64,000 nucleotides of DNA from Verrucomicrobiota bacterium (GTDB lineage Bacteria; Verrucomicrobiota; Verrucomicrobiia; Palsa-1439): the NCBI GenBank assembly GCA_003152315.1, contig PLZV01000057.1:74872-138871 (forward strand), given 5' to 3'. A program made the position numbers and the translations under genes. Positions 38,610 through 47,425 of the stretch are shown one piece after another. The notes below the pieces were generated by a model, which was not told the origin of the DNA, did no database searches, and was given only the letters and a program-made list of their open reading frames with translations. Each line of letters opens with the position of its first letter. Positions within the stretch are counted from its first letter, which is position 1.

Positions 38610-39017
38610 ATCGTTCTCCGGCTGACACCTTCTGCCACCCGCTCCACGGTCGGTCAATTAGATAATGAATGGACCCGGCCTACATCATTCCATCCAGTTT
38701 GGGGTGGACATCGTATTCCGATAGTGATATAGTTCGCGGTATGGACTTTGAGAGGAAAGGGAAGGATGAGATACCCGCGCCAGTAAGGGGGATCCGCCGT
38801 CGCACTTCGCGCTATGGCGGACGAGGAGGACCTCGAAACATGTGTTTCTGCGAAACGAACCCGAATTGTCCCCGCAGAGTTTCCAGCGTAAGCGGCACAT
38901 CGACAGTCAATTGTGATTTTGGAACACATTTTTTAATTCGGGTTCGTTTGGACGGATTTTCGCAGTTTGACGGGCGTCGCTCCACTACGGTAAGGGACCG
39001 ACAGCAGCATTGACTCT
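38610..39017. other. Gene-free region with palindromic element copy 4
   Basis: About 400 bp upstream of the ABC ATPase gene. It holds the 97-bp palindrome and the CTTCGCGCTATGGCGGACGA sequence near 38807, which also precedes copy 5 near 62672. Promoters of the methyltransferase (minus) and ABC (plus) units should lie here. Confidence 0.65.
38853..38949. repeat. 97-bp palindromic intergenic element, copy 4
   Basis: Perfect 15-bp arms AAACGAACCCGAATT (38853-38867) and reverse complement (38935-38949). It is exactly the same length as copy 1 and has the same left flank (CATGTGTTTCTGCG), but its middle differs. Confidence 0.85.
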
Positions 39018-40583
39018 ATGGATTCAAATTCGGACACTGCGGCAGTGATGGCAACCAGCACAACTGCGGCGGTTGAATTGCGCGGACTGACCAAGCACTT
39101 TGGCAGTGTGCAGGCCAACGCGGGCGTGAATCTTCGGGTTGAACCCGGCACCATTCACGGTGTAATTGGCGAGAACGGGGCGGGGAAGTCCACCGCGATG
39201 AAAATGCTCTACGGCATTTTCCCGCCGGATGCGGGAGAGATTCTCGTCAACGGAAAGCCGTGCGCCTGGAATTCTCCTGCGGATGCCATCGCCGCGGGTA
39301 TCGGTATGGTTCATCAGCACTTCATGCTCGCCGGTCCTTACTCGGCGCTGGATAACATCCTGTTGGGGGCTGAGCCCCTGCGCTGGGGAATGATAGTCGA
39401 CCGGAAAAAGGCTCGGGCGGAACTGCAGGCCCTAGCCAGCCGCTACGGTCTGGCGGTGAATTGGGACGAGCCCATCGAAACGCTTCCCGTAGGCGTCCAG
39501 CAGCGGATCGAGATCCTGAAGTTGCTGTATCGCGACGCGCAGATCTTGATTTTGGATGAACCCACGGCGGTGCTGACGCCACAAGAAACGAATGACCTCT
39601 TTCGCAACCTGAAGAAGCTGCGCGATGAAGGGAAGACGATCCTGCTCATCACGCACAAGCTCAGGGAAGTGATGTCGTTCACGGATCGGGTGACGGTGTT
39701 TCGCGCCGGCAAGGTGACGGGCGAAGTGCCGACCGCCCAGACCAATCCTCAGGAACTTGCGAACCTGATGGTCGGGCGAAAAGTAGTTCTGAATATCGAT
39801 GTTCCTCCCGCTCGGCTGCGCGAGGAGCAAGCGATTGAAGTTACGGACCTGTGTCTGGCGGGTACCGTGGCAGGAAGTCGTCACAAGCTCACGGAGATAA
39901 GCTTTTCCGTGAAGCGCGGGGAAATCGTGGGGATTGCCGGGGTGGAAGGCAACGGCCAAACGGAATTGTTACAGGCGATTCTTCATCCGCGCGACCCGCG
40001 TTGTCGGACTTCCGGCACGGTCAAGTTTCTGGGCGAAGACGTGACGTCCTACGAGACCTTGCGGATTCGCGATTTGGGCGTGGCAGTCATCCCCGAGGAC
40101 CGGCAACAGGAAGGTCTCTTGCTCGAGAGACCGGTGAGTGAGAATTTCCTGTTGGGTTTGCAGAGAAGTCCGGCCTTCAGTCACGCGGGTTTCCTGAATT
40201 CGACCAACCTGCAGAAAGCAGCCGCGCAGGCGGTCGAGGAATACGATGTTCGACCGCGAGACTTGACGCTGCCGGCGGGAAAGCTTTCCGGTGGGAACCA
40301 GCAAAAGCTCATTGTGGCGCGGGAATTTCAGCGGAAGCCGCGAGTGTTGATTGCGGCCCAGCCGACACGCGGGGTGGACGTGGGCGCTATTGAGTTCATC
40401 CACAACCGAATTGTTCGCGCGCGCGACGAAGGAGCGGGAGTGTTGCTCGTATCCTTTGAACTCGATGACATTCTGACTTTGTCCGACCGCGTCCTGGTGA
40501 TGTACGAAGGCCGGATCGTCGCGGAGTTCAGCCGCAGCGAAGTTTCCGAACGCGAACTCGGATTGAAGATGGCGGGATCATGA
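39018..40583 (+). CDS. Nucleoside/simple-sugar-type ABC transporter ATP-binding protein (two ATPase domains)
   Basis: This 521-aa protein has two ABC domains. Domain 1 has Walker A GENGAGKST and Walker B LILDEPTAVLTP with a degenerate signature (LPVGVQQ). Domain 2 has the divergent P-loop GVEGNGQTELL and a good signature LSGGNQQK. This asymmetry is usual in the nucleoside/ribose importer family. It energises uptake with the two permeases that follow (ATGA overlap with the first) and presumably uses the BMP protein encoded at 36244. Confidence 0.94.
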   Translation: MDSNSDTAAVMATSTTAAVELRGLTKHFGSVQANAGVNLRVEPGTIHGVIGENGAGKSTAMKMLYGIFPPDAGEILVNGKPCAWNSPADAIAAGIGMVHQHFMLAGPYSALDNILLGAEPLRWGMIVDRKKARAELQALASRYGLAVNWDEPIETLPVGVQQRIEILKLLYRDAQILILDEPTAVLTPQETNDLFRNLKKLRDEGKTILLITHKLREVMSFTDRVTVFRAGKVTGEVPTAQTNPQELANLMVGRKVVLNIDVPPARLREEQAIEVTDLCLAGTVAGSRHKLTEISFSVKRGEIVGIAGVEGNGQTELLQAILHPRDPRCRTSGTVKFLGEDVTSYETLRIRDLGVAVIPEDRQQEGLLLERPVSENFLLGLQRSPAFSHAGFLNSTNLQKAAAQAVEEYDVRPRDLTLPAGKLSGGNQQKLIVAREFQRKPRVLIAAQPTRGVDVGAIEFIHNRIVRARDEGAGVLLVSFELDDILTLSDRVLVMYEGRIVAEFSRSEVSERELGLKMAGS

Positions 40584-41605
40584 GGAAGGTCCTTCAACCC
40601 ATCCTGGCCGTGGCTCTTGGGCTGGCCTTGGGGCTGGGAGTCACGCGCATCGCCGGTGAAAGCCCGTGGCATGTCCTGCAAATCCTATGGAGGAGCGCGT
40701 TTGGATCGAACTACGATTTTGGGATGACGTTGTTCTATTCGACTCCGCTCATCTTGACCGGGTTGGCGGTCGCGGTGCCATTCCAGGCGGGACTCTTTAA
40801 CATTGGCGCCGAAGGCCAGCTTACGTTGGGTGCTCTGGCGGCAGCAGCGGTGGGCGCTCTCTGGCCGGTGATGCCGTGGCCGTTGGCTCCGGTGCTTGCC
40901 ACGCTGGCGGCCATTCTTGCGGGGACGGTTTGGGGGGCGATTCCCGGCTGGCTCCGGGCGAGGCGTGGGAGCCACGAGGTCATCAATACCATCATGCTCA
41001 ATTTCATCGCGGCCGGCCTCGCGAGTTACGTGACGCTTTATCTTCTTAAGAATCCTGACTCGCAGAATCCAGAAACCCGGCCCATTGGCGCTGGATATCT
41101 GATTCATCAGTTCGGTGTTTTTGGCGGCGCGCCGGTGAGCCTGGCGCTGCCGCTGGCAGTCATGGCGGCGGTTCTCGTTTGGATTTTGCTGTGGCGAACG
41201 GTCCTGGGTTATGAAATGCGCGCTGTAGGGCAAAGCGAGCCAGCCGCACGCGCTGCCGGAATCAATCCAGGACGGATCCGAATCATCGCCATGTCGGTGG
41301 CGGGTGGATTGGCGGGGTTGGTGGGCGTGGGCGAGGTGTTGGGGAATGCGGGAAAATTCCGACTCGGATTTTCACCCGAGTATGGATTCATTGGCATAGC
41401 CGTGGCGCTGTTGGGACGAAATCAGCCGGTGGGAGTGGTCGCCTCCGCCTTGCTCTTCGGCGCGCTTCACAAAGGCGCGGCCGATTTGGATCTTGAAACC
41501 GAGCATGTGACCCGTGAGTTGTCGCTCATCCTGCAGGCTTTGATTATTTTATCGGTTTCCGCGGAAGGGCTTTGGAGTTGGATGAAGAAGAGGAGGGAAG
41601 CATGA
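40580..41605 (+). CDS. Nucleoside-type ABC transporter permease 1
   Basis: This 341-aa membrane protein has 8-10 hydrophobic spans and the family motifs FNIGAEGQLTLGALAAAA and ARRGSHEVINTIMLNFIA of the BMP-system (YufP-like) permeases. Its ATG overlaps the ATPase stop, and its end overlaps the next permease. Confidence 0.93.
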   Translation: MRKVLQPILAVALGLALGLGVTRIAGESPWHVLQILWRSAFGSNYDFGMTLFYSTPLILTGLAVAVPFQAGLFNIGAEGQLTLGALAAAAVGALWPVMPWPLAPVLATLAAILAGTVWGAIPGWLRARRGSHEVINTIMLNFIAAGLASYVTLYLLKNPDSQNPETRPIGAGYLIHQFGVFGGAPVSLALPLAVMAAVLVWILLWRTVLGYEMRAVGQSEPAARAAGINPGRIRIIAMSVAGGLAGLVGVGEVLGNAGKFRLGFSPEYGFIGIAVALLGRNQPVGVVASALLFGALHKGAADLDLETEHVTRELSLILQALIILSVSAEGLWSWMKKRREA

Positions 41606-42474
41606 CCGCGCAACTCGTCGCGTCGACGCTTCGCGTTTCGACGCCGCTGATCTTCGCGGCGCTGGGCGGTATGTTCTGCGAGCGGTCCGGGGTGATCAAT
41701 ATCGCGCTCGAAGGCATGATGTTGATGGGCGCGTTCGGCGCGGCGGTGGGAACGTTGGTGAGCCATTCGCCCTGGCTCGGATCGGTCTGTGGAATGGGCG
41801 CGGGTGTTGCGCTGGCGGCGATTTACGGACTTTTTGTGATTCGCCTGCGGGCTAATCAGATCGTGGCGGGAATGGCGATCAATATGCTGGCCATGGGCTT
41901 GACGCCTTTTATTTGCAAGATCCTTTACGATGTGACCGGCTCGACGCCGTCGATTCCGATTGCGGAGCGCTTTCAATCCGCGCCGCTTTATTTGAGTTGG
42001 GGGCTCGTCGTGATTTGTTTTCTCTGGATGAGATACACGCCGACAGGGCTGTGGGTGAGTTTTGCTGGCGAACATCCCGAGGCGCTCGCGGCGGCGGGAA
42101 TACGGGTCAATCGCGTCCGCTGGGTGGCGGTCTTGGTGAGTGGTGCGCTGGCGGGAATGGGCGGCGCTTCGCTCTCCATTTTTCTCTCTTCTTCATTCTC
42201 GCGCGACATGACGGCCGGCCGCGGCTTCATGGCGCTCGCGGCGTTGATCTTTGGGAAATGGAAACCATTGCCGACGGCACTCGCGTGCCTTCTGTTTGGC
42301 TTCGCTGATGCCGTGCAAATTCGGCTTCAAGGCGTGGCCCTGTGGGGCGACCAACCAATTCCCGTCCAATTTATCCAGATACTCCCGTATCTGGTGACGA
42401 TCCTCGTGCTGGCCGGATTCGTGGGTCGCTCGCGTGCACCGAAGGCCCTGGGTACAGCATTTCAGGAGGGATAA
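41602..42474 (+). CDS. Nucleoside-type ABC transporter permease 2
   Basis: This 290-aa membrane protein starts at the ATG at 41602 (MTAQLVASTLRVSTPLIFAA), overlapping the first permease by 4 bp. ERSGVINIALEGMMLMGAFG and LRANQIVAGMAINMLAMG are characteristic of the YufQ-like partner permease. The adenosine deaminase gene follows 11 bp later, supporting a purine nucleoside substrate. Confidence 0.93.
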   Translation: MTAQLVASTLRVSTPLIFAALGGMFCERSGVINIALEGMMLMGAFGAAVGTLVSHSPWLGSVCGMGAGVALAAIYGLFVIRLRANQIVAGMAINMLAMGLTPFICKILYDVTGSTPSIPIAERFQSAPLYLSWGLVVICFLWMRYTPTGLWVSFAGEHPEALAAAGIRVNRVRWVAVLVSGALAGMGGASLSIFLSSSFSRDMTAGRGFMALAALIFGKWKPLPTALACLLFGFADAVQIRLQGVALWGDQPIPVQFIQILPYLVTILVLAGFVGRSRAPKALGTAFQEG

Positions 42475-42485
42475 CTCTTGGTTTA

Positions 42486-43376
42486 ATGAACTTCAAGCAA
42501 CTACCCAAGATTGATCTTCATTTGCATCTCGACGGGGCGATCCGGGTGTCGACGATTGCGGAGTTGGGGGATGAATTGGGAGTCAAGGTGCCGACGTACG
42601 GTCCGCGGGAGCTGGCAAAGTTTGTGCAGGTGGACCGCGATTGCCGCAGCTTGACGGACTTCCTCAAGCGCTTTGAAATCTTCTACCCGATTTTGCCCTA
42701 CGCCGTTACACAGGAGCGCATCGCGTACGAGTTATGCGAAGATTGCGCGCGCGACAACGTGATCTACTTCGAGGCGCGGTTTGCGCCGGCGCTGGCGTGC
42801 AGCGGGGAATTCACGATGGAAGATGCGGTTGTCGCCGCGCTCGAAGGACTGCGGCGCGGCCAGCGCGACTTTGGCATCCACTGTGGACTGATTCTCTGCT
42901 GCTACCGGTCCATTACTTTGCAGCAAAACATCGATACAGTGAAGTTGGCAGCGAAATATCGCCATCAGGGCGTCGTCGGCATCGATCTCGCGGGCGACGA
43001 ACTTCGTGATCCGGCTGCCCCACATGCGGAGGCATTTGCGTTGGCGCGCAGGCTGGAGATGCCGATTACCATCCACGCCGGGGAAGGGGGGAAGGCGGAG
43101 AATATACGCGAGGCCGTCTTCGACCACGGTGCGGCCCGCATCGGTCACGGCGTGGCGTTGGAGCGGGACACGGAATTGCTCAAGCAAGTGCGCGATAGGG
43201 GGACAGTGTTTGAGATTTGCCTGACGAGCAATTTGCAGACGTGCAGTGTCCCGTCGCTCTCGAAGCATCCCTTCAAGAAATTCCTCGACGAGAAAGTGCG
43301 TGTGACGCTCAATACGGACGACCCCGCTATCAGTAACATTACGCTCACGGACGAATTTGAGTTGGTCGAGTGCTAA
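42486..43376 (+). CDS. add: Adenosine deaminase, ended early by an in-frame TAA
   Basis: The 296-aa product starts at the ATG at 42486. Zinc and catalytic residues are all present: HLHLDG (HxH), ITIHAGEGG, IGHGVAL and LNTDDPAIS. The enzyme deaminates adenosine to inosine, fitting the nucleoside importer upstream. The frame stops at TAA (43374-43376) after EFELVEC, but codons immediately after it continue the family's C-terminus in the same frame to 43556. Either the protein lacks the last helices, or the stop is a recent mutation or a sequence error. Confidence 0.88.
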   Translation: MNFKQLPKIDLHLHLDGAIRVSTIAELGDELGVKVPTYGPRELAKFVQVDRDCRSLTDFLKRFEIFYPILPYAVTQERIAYELCEDCARDNVIYFEARFAPALACSGEFTMEDAVVAALEGLRRGQRDFGIHCGLILCCYRSITLQQNIDTVKLAAKYRHQGVVGIDLAGDELRDPAAPHAEAFALARRLEMPITIHAGEGGKAENIREAVFDHGAARIGHGVALERDTELLKQVRDRGTVFEICLTSNLQTCSVPSLSKHPFKKFLDEKVRVTLNTDDPAISNITLTDEFELVEC

Positions 43377-43556
43377 TACAATCTGACGCCAGCGCAGATC
43401 CACGAGTTGCTCGTTAACGCGGCCAATGCGGCGTTTGTGGAACCGTCGGTCCATGCCCAGTTCGCCAAGGCATTGGCGGTAAAGTCCTTAAGTGAGTCGG
43501 ATTCCGCGGCGCTTTCGGCAGGAATCCGAGCCGGCAACGTCCCCAAAAAAAGTTAA
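43377..43556 (+). pseudogene. Detached C-terminal end of adenosine deaminase
   Basis: These 59 codons lie in the same frame as add, directly after its TAA: YNLTPAQIHELLVNAANAAF, VEPSVHAQFAKALA, ending PKKS and TAA. They match the terminal helices of adenosine deaminases (x-LxxEEIxxLxxNAxxASFxx). No start codon or ribosome site precedes them, so they are a severed end and not a separate gene. Confidence 0.8.
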
Positions 43557-43564
43557 AAATACTT

Positions 43565-43620
43565 GTTGCAATAGTCTATTGAATTGATAGACTTATATTG
43601 TCTACTAAATTAGTATACAA
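43565..43620 (+). promoter_or_regulatory. Promoter/operator 1 of the proposed Rrf2 regulon
   Basis: GTTGCAAT (43565-43572) is followed by a 21-bp palindrome with arms AGTCTAT/ATAGACT (43573-43593), then TATATT and a second 21-bp palindrome TGTCTACTAA/TTAGTATACA (43599-43619, one mismatch). The two centres are 26 bp apart. The same arrangement occurs before the 67-aa/porin unit and, in a single-palindrome form, before the Rrf2 gene. Confidence 0.7.
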
Positions 43621-43631
43621 ATTAGGTATAG

Positions 43632-43844
43632 GTGCAACAGAGCGCGCAGCGGGCGAAGAACAAAGATGTCCAGTGGCTGGCGTTGGTACGGCAGCAGGTG
43701 GAATCGCTGCAGTGCGGCGTCGTGCAGATTGTGGTGCATGACGCCCGCGTGACGCGAATTGAGCGTACCGAAAAGCTGCGATTGGAGCCGGGGGGCAAGA
43801 TCGCAGCGGCGTCGACCGAGAGCAGCGGAGACGCAGAAGAATAA
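43632..43844 (+). CDS. YezD-like DUF2292 small protein
   Basis: A GTG start (43632) gives 70 aa. The segment [20 protein letters not shown] followed by [17 protein letters not shown] is the DUF2292/YezD core (xxGxVxIxVHDGxVxxIExxEKxRL). YezD-type proteins are recurrently encoded beside sulfate and cysteine genes, which fits the sulfonate transporter in this locus. The molecular role is unknown. It is the first gene after operator 1, and the pseudopilin and STAS genes follow in the same direction. Confidence 0.82.
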   Translation: MQQSAQRAKNKDVQWLALVRQQVESLQCGVVQIVVHDARVTRIERTEKLRLEPGGKIAAASTESSGDAEE

Positions 43845-43903
43845 TAACGAAATGTAAGGCTGACCGGTCCGCCGGAAGTTCCTTTCCAGAGGCGAAAGAG
43901 AGC

Positions 43904-44752
43904 ATGAAGAATCGGAAGACGAAAACTGTAGGAGAGGTAGCGACGGGGATCGGATGCCTTGTATCGGGGCGACGAAACCAGGGGCGGAATGGGGTGGGGG
44001 CGGCCGGCGCGTTTACCCTGATTGAACTGCTGGTGGTCATCGCCATCATTGGAATTCTGGCGGCGATGTTGCTGCCGGCATTGGGCGCGGCCCGCGAGAA
44101 AGCCAAGCAGGCGAGGTGCCTTTCGAACATCCATCAGATCACGCTGGCGTTTGTGAGCTACGCGGATGACCATGATGGACATTTCCCATTTGCCGTGACG
44201 GAACGGGAAGCCACGGACGCAGGGCGATTTGGCGCTATGGCGGACACGGCGGCCGCGCGGGCCCCGTTCTCAGCGCGCGCGCAACTCGAACCGTACATCA
44301 AGAACGTCAATGCCGGCGGGTCCGAGGATCACAATGTATTTCGATGCCCGTCACAAAAGGTGCTATGGCCGACGCCGGGACCCGGGCAGTGGTACACGAC
44401 CGATTACGGCTTCAATCTGAACGAAGGGAAATACTCCAGCGGCTTCGGCCAGTCCGCTTGGTACAAGGCGAACCCGGATTATGGCTTCAATGAGGACTAT
44501 ACGAGCTCGGACCTCGCCAACGCGTCCGAGTTCATTGTTGTGGCCGACGCGGCCCGTGCAGACGGGAACCCGTCGCGAGGCGGGTTGTATCCGATGCAGA
44601 TAATCGCTCCTTCGGTCACGACGCAGGCGCGGATGGACGAGCGCCATAATAGGGGCGCCAACATTGGGTATGCCGATGGTCATGCCGCCTACACGACGTT
44701 CCAAAACACATGGGACGCAAGACAATGGAAGCGCACACCATCACTTCCATGA
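43904..44752 (+). CDS. H-X9-DG pseudopilin (DUF1559-type) in the sulfur-type regulon
   Basis: This 282-aa protein has a type IV prepilin signal after a long 36-residue leader: [20 protein letters not shown], with Ala instead of Gly before the Phe. [20 protein letters not shown] follows, and near the end [16 protein letters not shown] gives the H-X9-DG motif typical of PVC pseudopilins. It should be processed by prepilin peptidase and assembled in a type II-like system. Its stop overlaps the ATG of the STAS gene. Its place behind operator 1 suggests induction under sulfur limitation. Confidence 0.88.
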   Translation: MKNRKTKTVGEVATGIGCLVSGRRNQGRNGVGAAGAFTLIELLVVIAIIGILAAMLLPALGAAREKAKQARCLSNIHQITLAFVSYADDHDGHFPFAVTEREATDAGRFGAMADTAAARAPFSARAQLEPYIKNVNAGGSEDHNVFRCPSQKVLWPTPGPGQWYTTDYGFNLNEGKYSSGFGQSAWYKANPDYGFNEDYTSSDLANASEFIVVADAARADGNPSRGGLYPMQIIAPSVTTQARMDERHNRGANIGYADGHAAYTTFQNTWDARQWKRTPSLP

Positions 44753-45129
44753 GCCAGCGATTCGAAATCGCGGTGGAAGAAACACGTGGTCTACCCGTCG
44801 TGCGTGTCGCAGGCCGCTTGGAGCAGGAAAGTGTTTCCGCCGTTGAACGTGTTCTGCGCGGCTTGCTGCAGCAGGGGAGGTTTCAGATCGTTCTTGATTG
44901 CAGCCGTTTGACGTACCTCAACAGCGCCGCGGGGCGCGGGTTGTTGCTTTGCCAGCAAGAGGCACGAGACGGAGGCGGCGATTTGAAATGGGCGGGGTTG
45001 CGCGACGACGCCCTGACAATGCTGCTCTTGTTGCAGGGCAAGGGGAGCCTCTGGTCCTTCCAGACCTGTGAAGAAGCCCTGATTGCCTCGACAAAAAAGG
45101 GCGAAAAAAATGTTGCAATAGTCTACTAA
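44749..45129 (+). CDS. STAS-domain protein (anti-sigma-factor antagonist type)
   Basis: The ATG at 44749 overlaps the pseudopilin stop and gives 126 aa ([20 protein letters not shown]). Strands, the loop [19 protein letters not shown] and the conserved Ser (the phospho-site in SpoIIAA-like proteins) are visible. STAS proteins relay stress signals or control transporters. No partner kinase or sulfate transporter is adjacent. The last codons (VAIVY and stop) are encoded by the left half of operator 2. Confidence 0.85.
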   Translation: MSQRFEIAVEETRGLPVVRVAGRLEQESVSAVERVLRGLLQQGRFQIVLDCSRLTYLNSAAGRGLLLCQQEARDGGGDLKWAGLRDDALTMLLLLQGKGSLWSFQTCEEALIASTKKGEKNVAIVY

Positions 45130-45167
45130 ATAACTAGACTTATAAAAGTCTATCATATGAGTAGACA
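45112..45167 (+). promoter_or_regulatory. Promoter/operator 2 of the proposed Rrf2 regulon
   Basis: GTTGCAAT (45112-45119) is followed by a palindrome with arms AGTCTA/TAGACT (45120-45140), TATAAA at 45141-45146 and a second, weaker palindrome AGTCTAT...GTAGACA (45147-45167). The layout, including the 22-bp distance between TTGCAA and TATA, is the same as in operator 1. It overlaps the end of the STAS gene. Confidence 0.7.
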
Positions 45168-45184
45168 AAATAGGAGATGCCACC

Positions 45185-45388
45185 ATGACTCGAAAGCGAG
45201 AAGTAATAAGCGAAGTAGAACAACTGCGACAGGTAGAACGGCAGGCGACATCACCGCACCCGGTGACCCGCAGCCGCCGAATTGTGGGGATCGAAAGGGC
45301 GGAACAACGGCTCTTCGTCCCTGTCGCTCCATCTTCCACGTTGCTCGCCGGCGAGGAGAGTTTCATCACGGATTGGGCAGACTCCTAA
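45185..45388 (+). CDS. Small hypothetical protein (67 aa) before the porin gene
   Basis: ATG at 45185 follows AGGAGATGCCACC. The product starts MTRKREVISEVEQLRQVERQ and ends LLAGEESFITDWADS. The composition is charged with no membrane span. It is the first ORF after operator 2 and ends 25 bp before the porin. I do not recognise it; it may be a leader or a small regulator. Confidence 0.5.
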   Translation: MTRKREVISEVEQLRQVERQATSPHPVTRSRRIVGIERAEQRLFVPVAPSSTLLAGEESFITDWADS

Positions 45389-45413
45389 ACCAACCAGACA
45401 ACTGGAGGAAAGC

Positions 45414-46886
45414 ATGAGAAATCGTCAACGAATACTCAGTCTGATTGTAGCGGTCACGATCGCTGTAACGACGGGCACACGCCTGTACGCCGATGATACC
45501 AATGCGGCGCCGGCCAGCACCATGGACCAGAGGATCGATGCGCTGGAGAGGGAGATTCAAGACCTCAAGCGCCAGCGCGAGCTTGACCAGGAGGCGGCCC
45601 AGCAAGCGGCCGAGAAGGCGAAGAGCGCGCCAATAATCACCGCCGGGCAGAATGGCCTGGGGCCGGATGGCTTCAAGCTTCAGTCAGCAGACAGTAACTA
45701 CGTCCTGCGAGTTGGCGGGTATGCGCAGGCGGACGGGCGGTTCTACCTGAATGACAGGGCCAACAACGGAACCGACACCTTTCTCCTGAGGCGTGTCCGT
45801 CCGATTCTTGAAGGCACACTGTACCGGGACTTTGACTTCCGCATCATGACGGACTTCGGGAATGGCGCGCCCCAAACGTCCCTTCTTCAGGATGCCTATG
45901 TTGAGTGGCACCATTGGCAATGGCTGAAGCTCCGAGTCGGAAAATACAAGCCACCGACCGGATTGGAGTGGCTGGAGTCTGACACCGATCTGCTCTTTGT
46001 CGAGCGCGGGTTGCCTACCGACATGGTTCCACAACGCGATGTCGGCGTCCAATTGTCGGGGAGCTTACTGGATGGGGTGGTCACGTATGCCGGCGGGGTA
46101 TTCAACGGAGTGGTCGATGGCGGCATCGGCGATGCGGACACGACGGACTCAAAAGACCTGGCGGCACGGATATTCTTCGTGCCATTCAAGAAGACGGACG
46201 TCAGGTTTCTGCAAGGATTCGGCTTCGGAAGTGGTGGGACGATTGGTCGCGAGGAGGCCAGCAGTACGACCACGAATCTGCCGACTTACAAGACGACCGG
46301 ACAACTGACGTTCTTCTCTTACGGCAAAGGGGTTGCGCCTGATGGCCAGGAACTGCGCTATACGCCGCAGGCCTACTACTACCTGGGGCCGTTTGGCTTG
46401 TTGGCCGAATATAACGTCTCCGACCAGAGCGTTCGCTCCGGAGTGCACACGGCAGACATTGACAACACTGCCTGGCAAGTGGCCGGTGGCTTTTTCCTCA
46501 CGGGCGAGGAACAGCGATACCGTGGCTCGCCTTACTCGCCGTTGGGCGCAGTCACCCCCCGCCACCCGTTTAAGCCGGGGAGTGGCGGATGGGGCGCCTT
46601 TGAATTCGTGGCACGATATGGTGATCTACGCATCGATCCGAATGCCTTTAATAAGAGCCCGGCGTCGTCGGGCTTGCGGTTCGCCAGCCCGATCACGTCC
46701 GCCCAAGAGGCGCGTGAGTGGGGTGTTGGCCTCAATTGGTACCTGAATAGGAACGTCAAGATCTCGCTTGATTACGATAATACGACGTTCGATGGAGGTG
46801 CGGGTACCGCAACCTCGACCGTGTACGATATAAGAAACCGTGGGGCAGAGCAGGATCTCGTTACCCAAGCGCAGTTTCTATTCTAA
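45414..46886 (+). CDS. Phosphate-selective-porin-like (OprO/OprP family) outer-membrane porin
   Basis: This 490-aa protein starts at the ATG at 45414 after GGAGGA. Signal peptide: LSLIVAVTIAVTTGTRLYA. A coiled-coil follows (MDQRIDALEREIQDLKRQRE), then the porin barrel beginning YVLRVGGYAQADGRFYLND and LRRVRPILEGTLYRDFDFRI, ending in Phe. The fold family is OprP, but members carry various anions. Control by operator 2 next to a sulfonate transporter suggests sulfonate or sulfate entry across the outer membrane. Confidence 0.9.
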   Translation: MRNRQRILSLIVAVTIAVTTGTRLYADDTNAAPASTMDQRIDALEREIQDLKRQRELDQEAAQQAAEKAKSAPIITAGQNGLGPDGFKLQSADSNYVLRVGGYAQADGRFYLNDRANNGTDTFLLRRVRPILEGTLYRDFDFRIMTDFGNGAPQTSLLQDAYVEWHHWQWLKLRVGKYKPPTGLEWLESDTDLLFVERGLPTDMVPQRDVGVQLSGSLLDGVVTYAGGVFNGVVDGGIGDADTTDSKDLAARIFFVPFKKTDVRFLQGFGFGSGGTIGREEASSTTTNLPTYKTTGQLTFFSYGKGVAPDGQELRYTPQAYYYLGPFGLLAEYNVSDQSVRSGVHTADIDNTAWQVAGGFFLTGEEQRYRGSPYSPLGAVTPRHPFKPGSGGWGAFEFVARYGDLRIDPNAFNKSPASSGLRFASPITSAQEAREWGVGLNWYLNRNVKISLDYDNTTFDGGAGTATSTVYDIRNRGAEQDLVTQAQFLF

Positions 46887-46910
46887 ATGCGGCAGCCTCA
46901 GGAAAAGAAG

Positions 46911-46939
46911 GTTGCAATTCTCTAGTTAACGCATAGAGT
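46911..46939 (+). promoter_or_regulatory. Promoter/operator 3, upstream of the Rrf2 gene
   Basis: GTTGCAAT (46911-46918) followed by a 21-bp near-palindrome with CTCTA/TAGAG arms, ten bases before the Rrf2 start codon. It shares the GTTGCAAT box and arm core with operators 1 and 2, as expected for autoregulation. Confidence 0.6.
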
Positions 46940-46948
46940 TTGGTTGCC

Positions 46949-47425
46949 ATGCGGGTTTCCAAACGAGGCGAGTATGCCCTGCGGTCGCTGATCAATCTCG
47001 GTATAGCCCGGGAATTGGGACGGCCGATGCTGCAGATCCGTCAATTGGCCGAGAAAGAAAATATCCCGGTCAAATTCCTCGAAGCCATTTTGCTCGAGTT
47101 GAATCGCGCGGGTTATTTGGGCAGCAAACGCGGTAAGGGCGGGGGGTATTTCCTCAAGAAGCCGATGAACAAGATTACCATTGGCGAGATTGTTCGGCTG
47201 ATCGACGGACCGCTGGCGCCGATCTCCTGTGCGAGTGTGACCGCGTACCATCCGTGTTCCTGTCCCGATGAAGCCCATTGCGGACTGCGCCTGTTGATGG
47301 TGGATGTGCGCAACGCCATTGCCAACATTCTGGATCGGTACACGTTGGCCGACACCGTCGAGGTGACCCTGCGCAAGATGCGGCGAGATAAAGTGCCATT
47401 GCCATTCCTGGAAACGAAGAAATGA
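46949..47425 (+). CDS. Rrf2-family transcriptional regulator
   Basis: The ATG at 46949 gives 158 aa (MRVSKRGEYALRSLINLGIA). The winged helix (IRQLAEKENIPVKFLEAILL, GYLGSKRGKGGGYFLKKP) is of Rrf2/IscR type. Cysteines 94, 103, 105 and 111 lie in the cluster-loop region, as in IscR-like proteins that bind an Fe-S cluster, although the spacing differs. The gene overlaps ssuA by 4 bp and lies behind operator 3. CymR, a family member, controls sulfur metabolism, which fits this locus. Confidence 0.93.
   Translation: MRVSKRGEYALRSLINLGIARELGRPMLQIRQLAEKENIPVKFLEAILLELNRAGYLGSKRGKGGGYFLKKPMNKITIGEIVRLIDGPLAPISCASVTAYHPCSCPDEAHCGLRLLMVDVRNAIANILDRYTLADTVEVTLRKMRRDKVPLPFLETKK

Noticed and set aside
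45282-45413. 44-residue extension of the porin to 45282
   Set aside because: The signal peptide and a good Shine-Dalgarno site define the start at 45414, and the extension overlaps the 67-aa gene.
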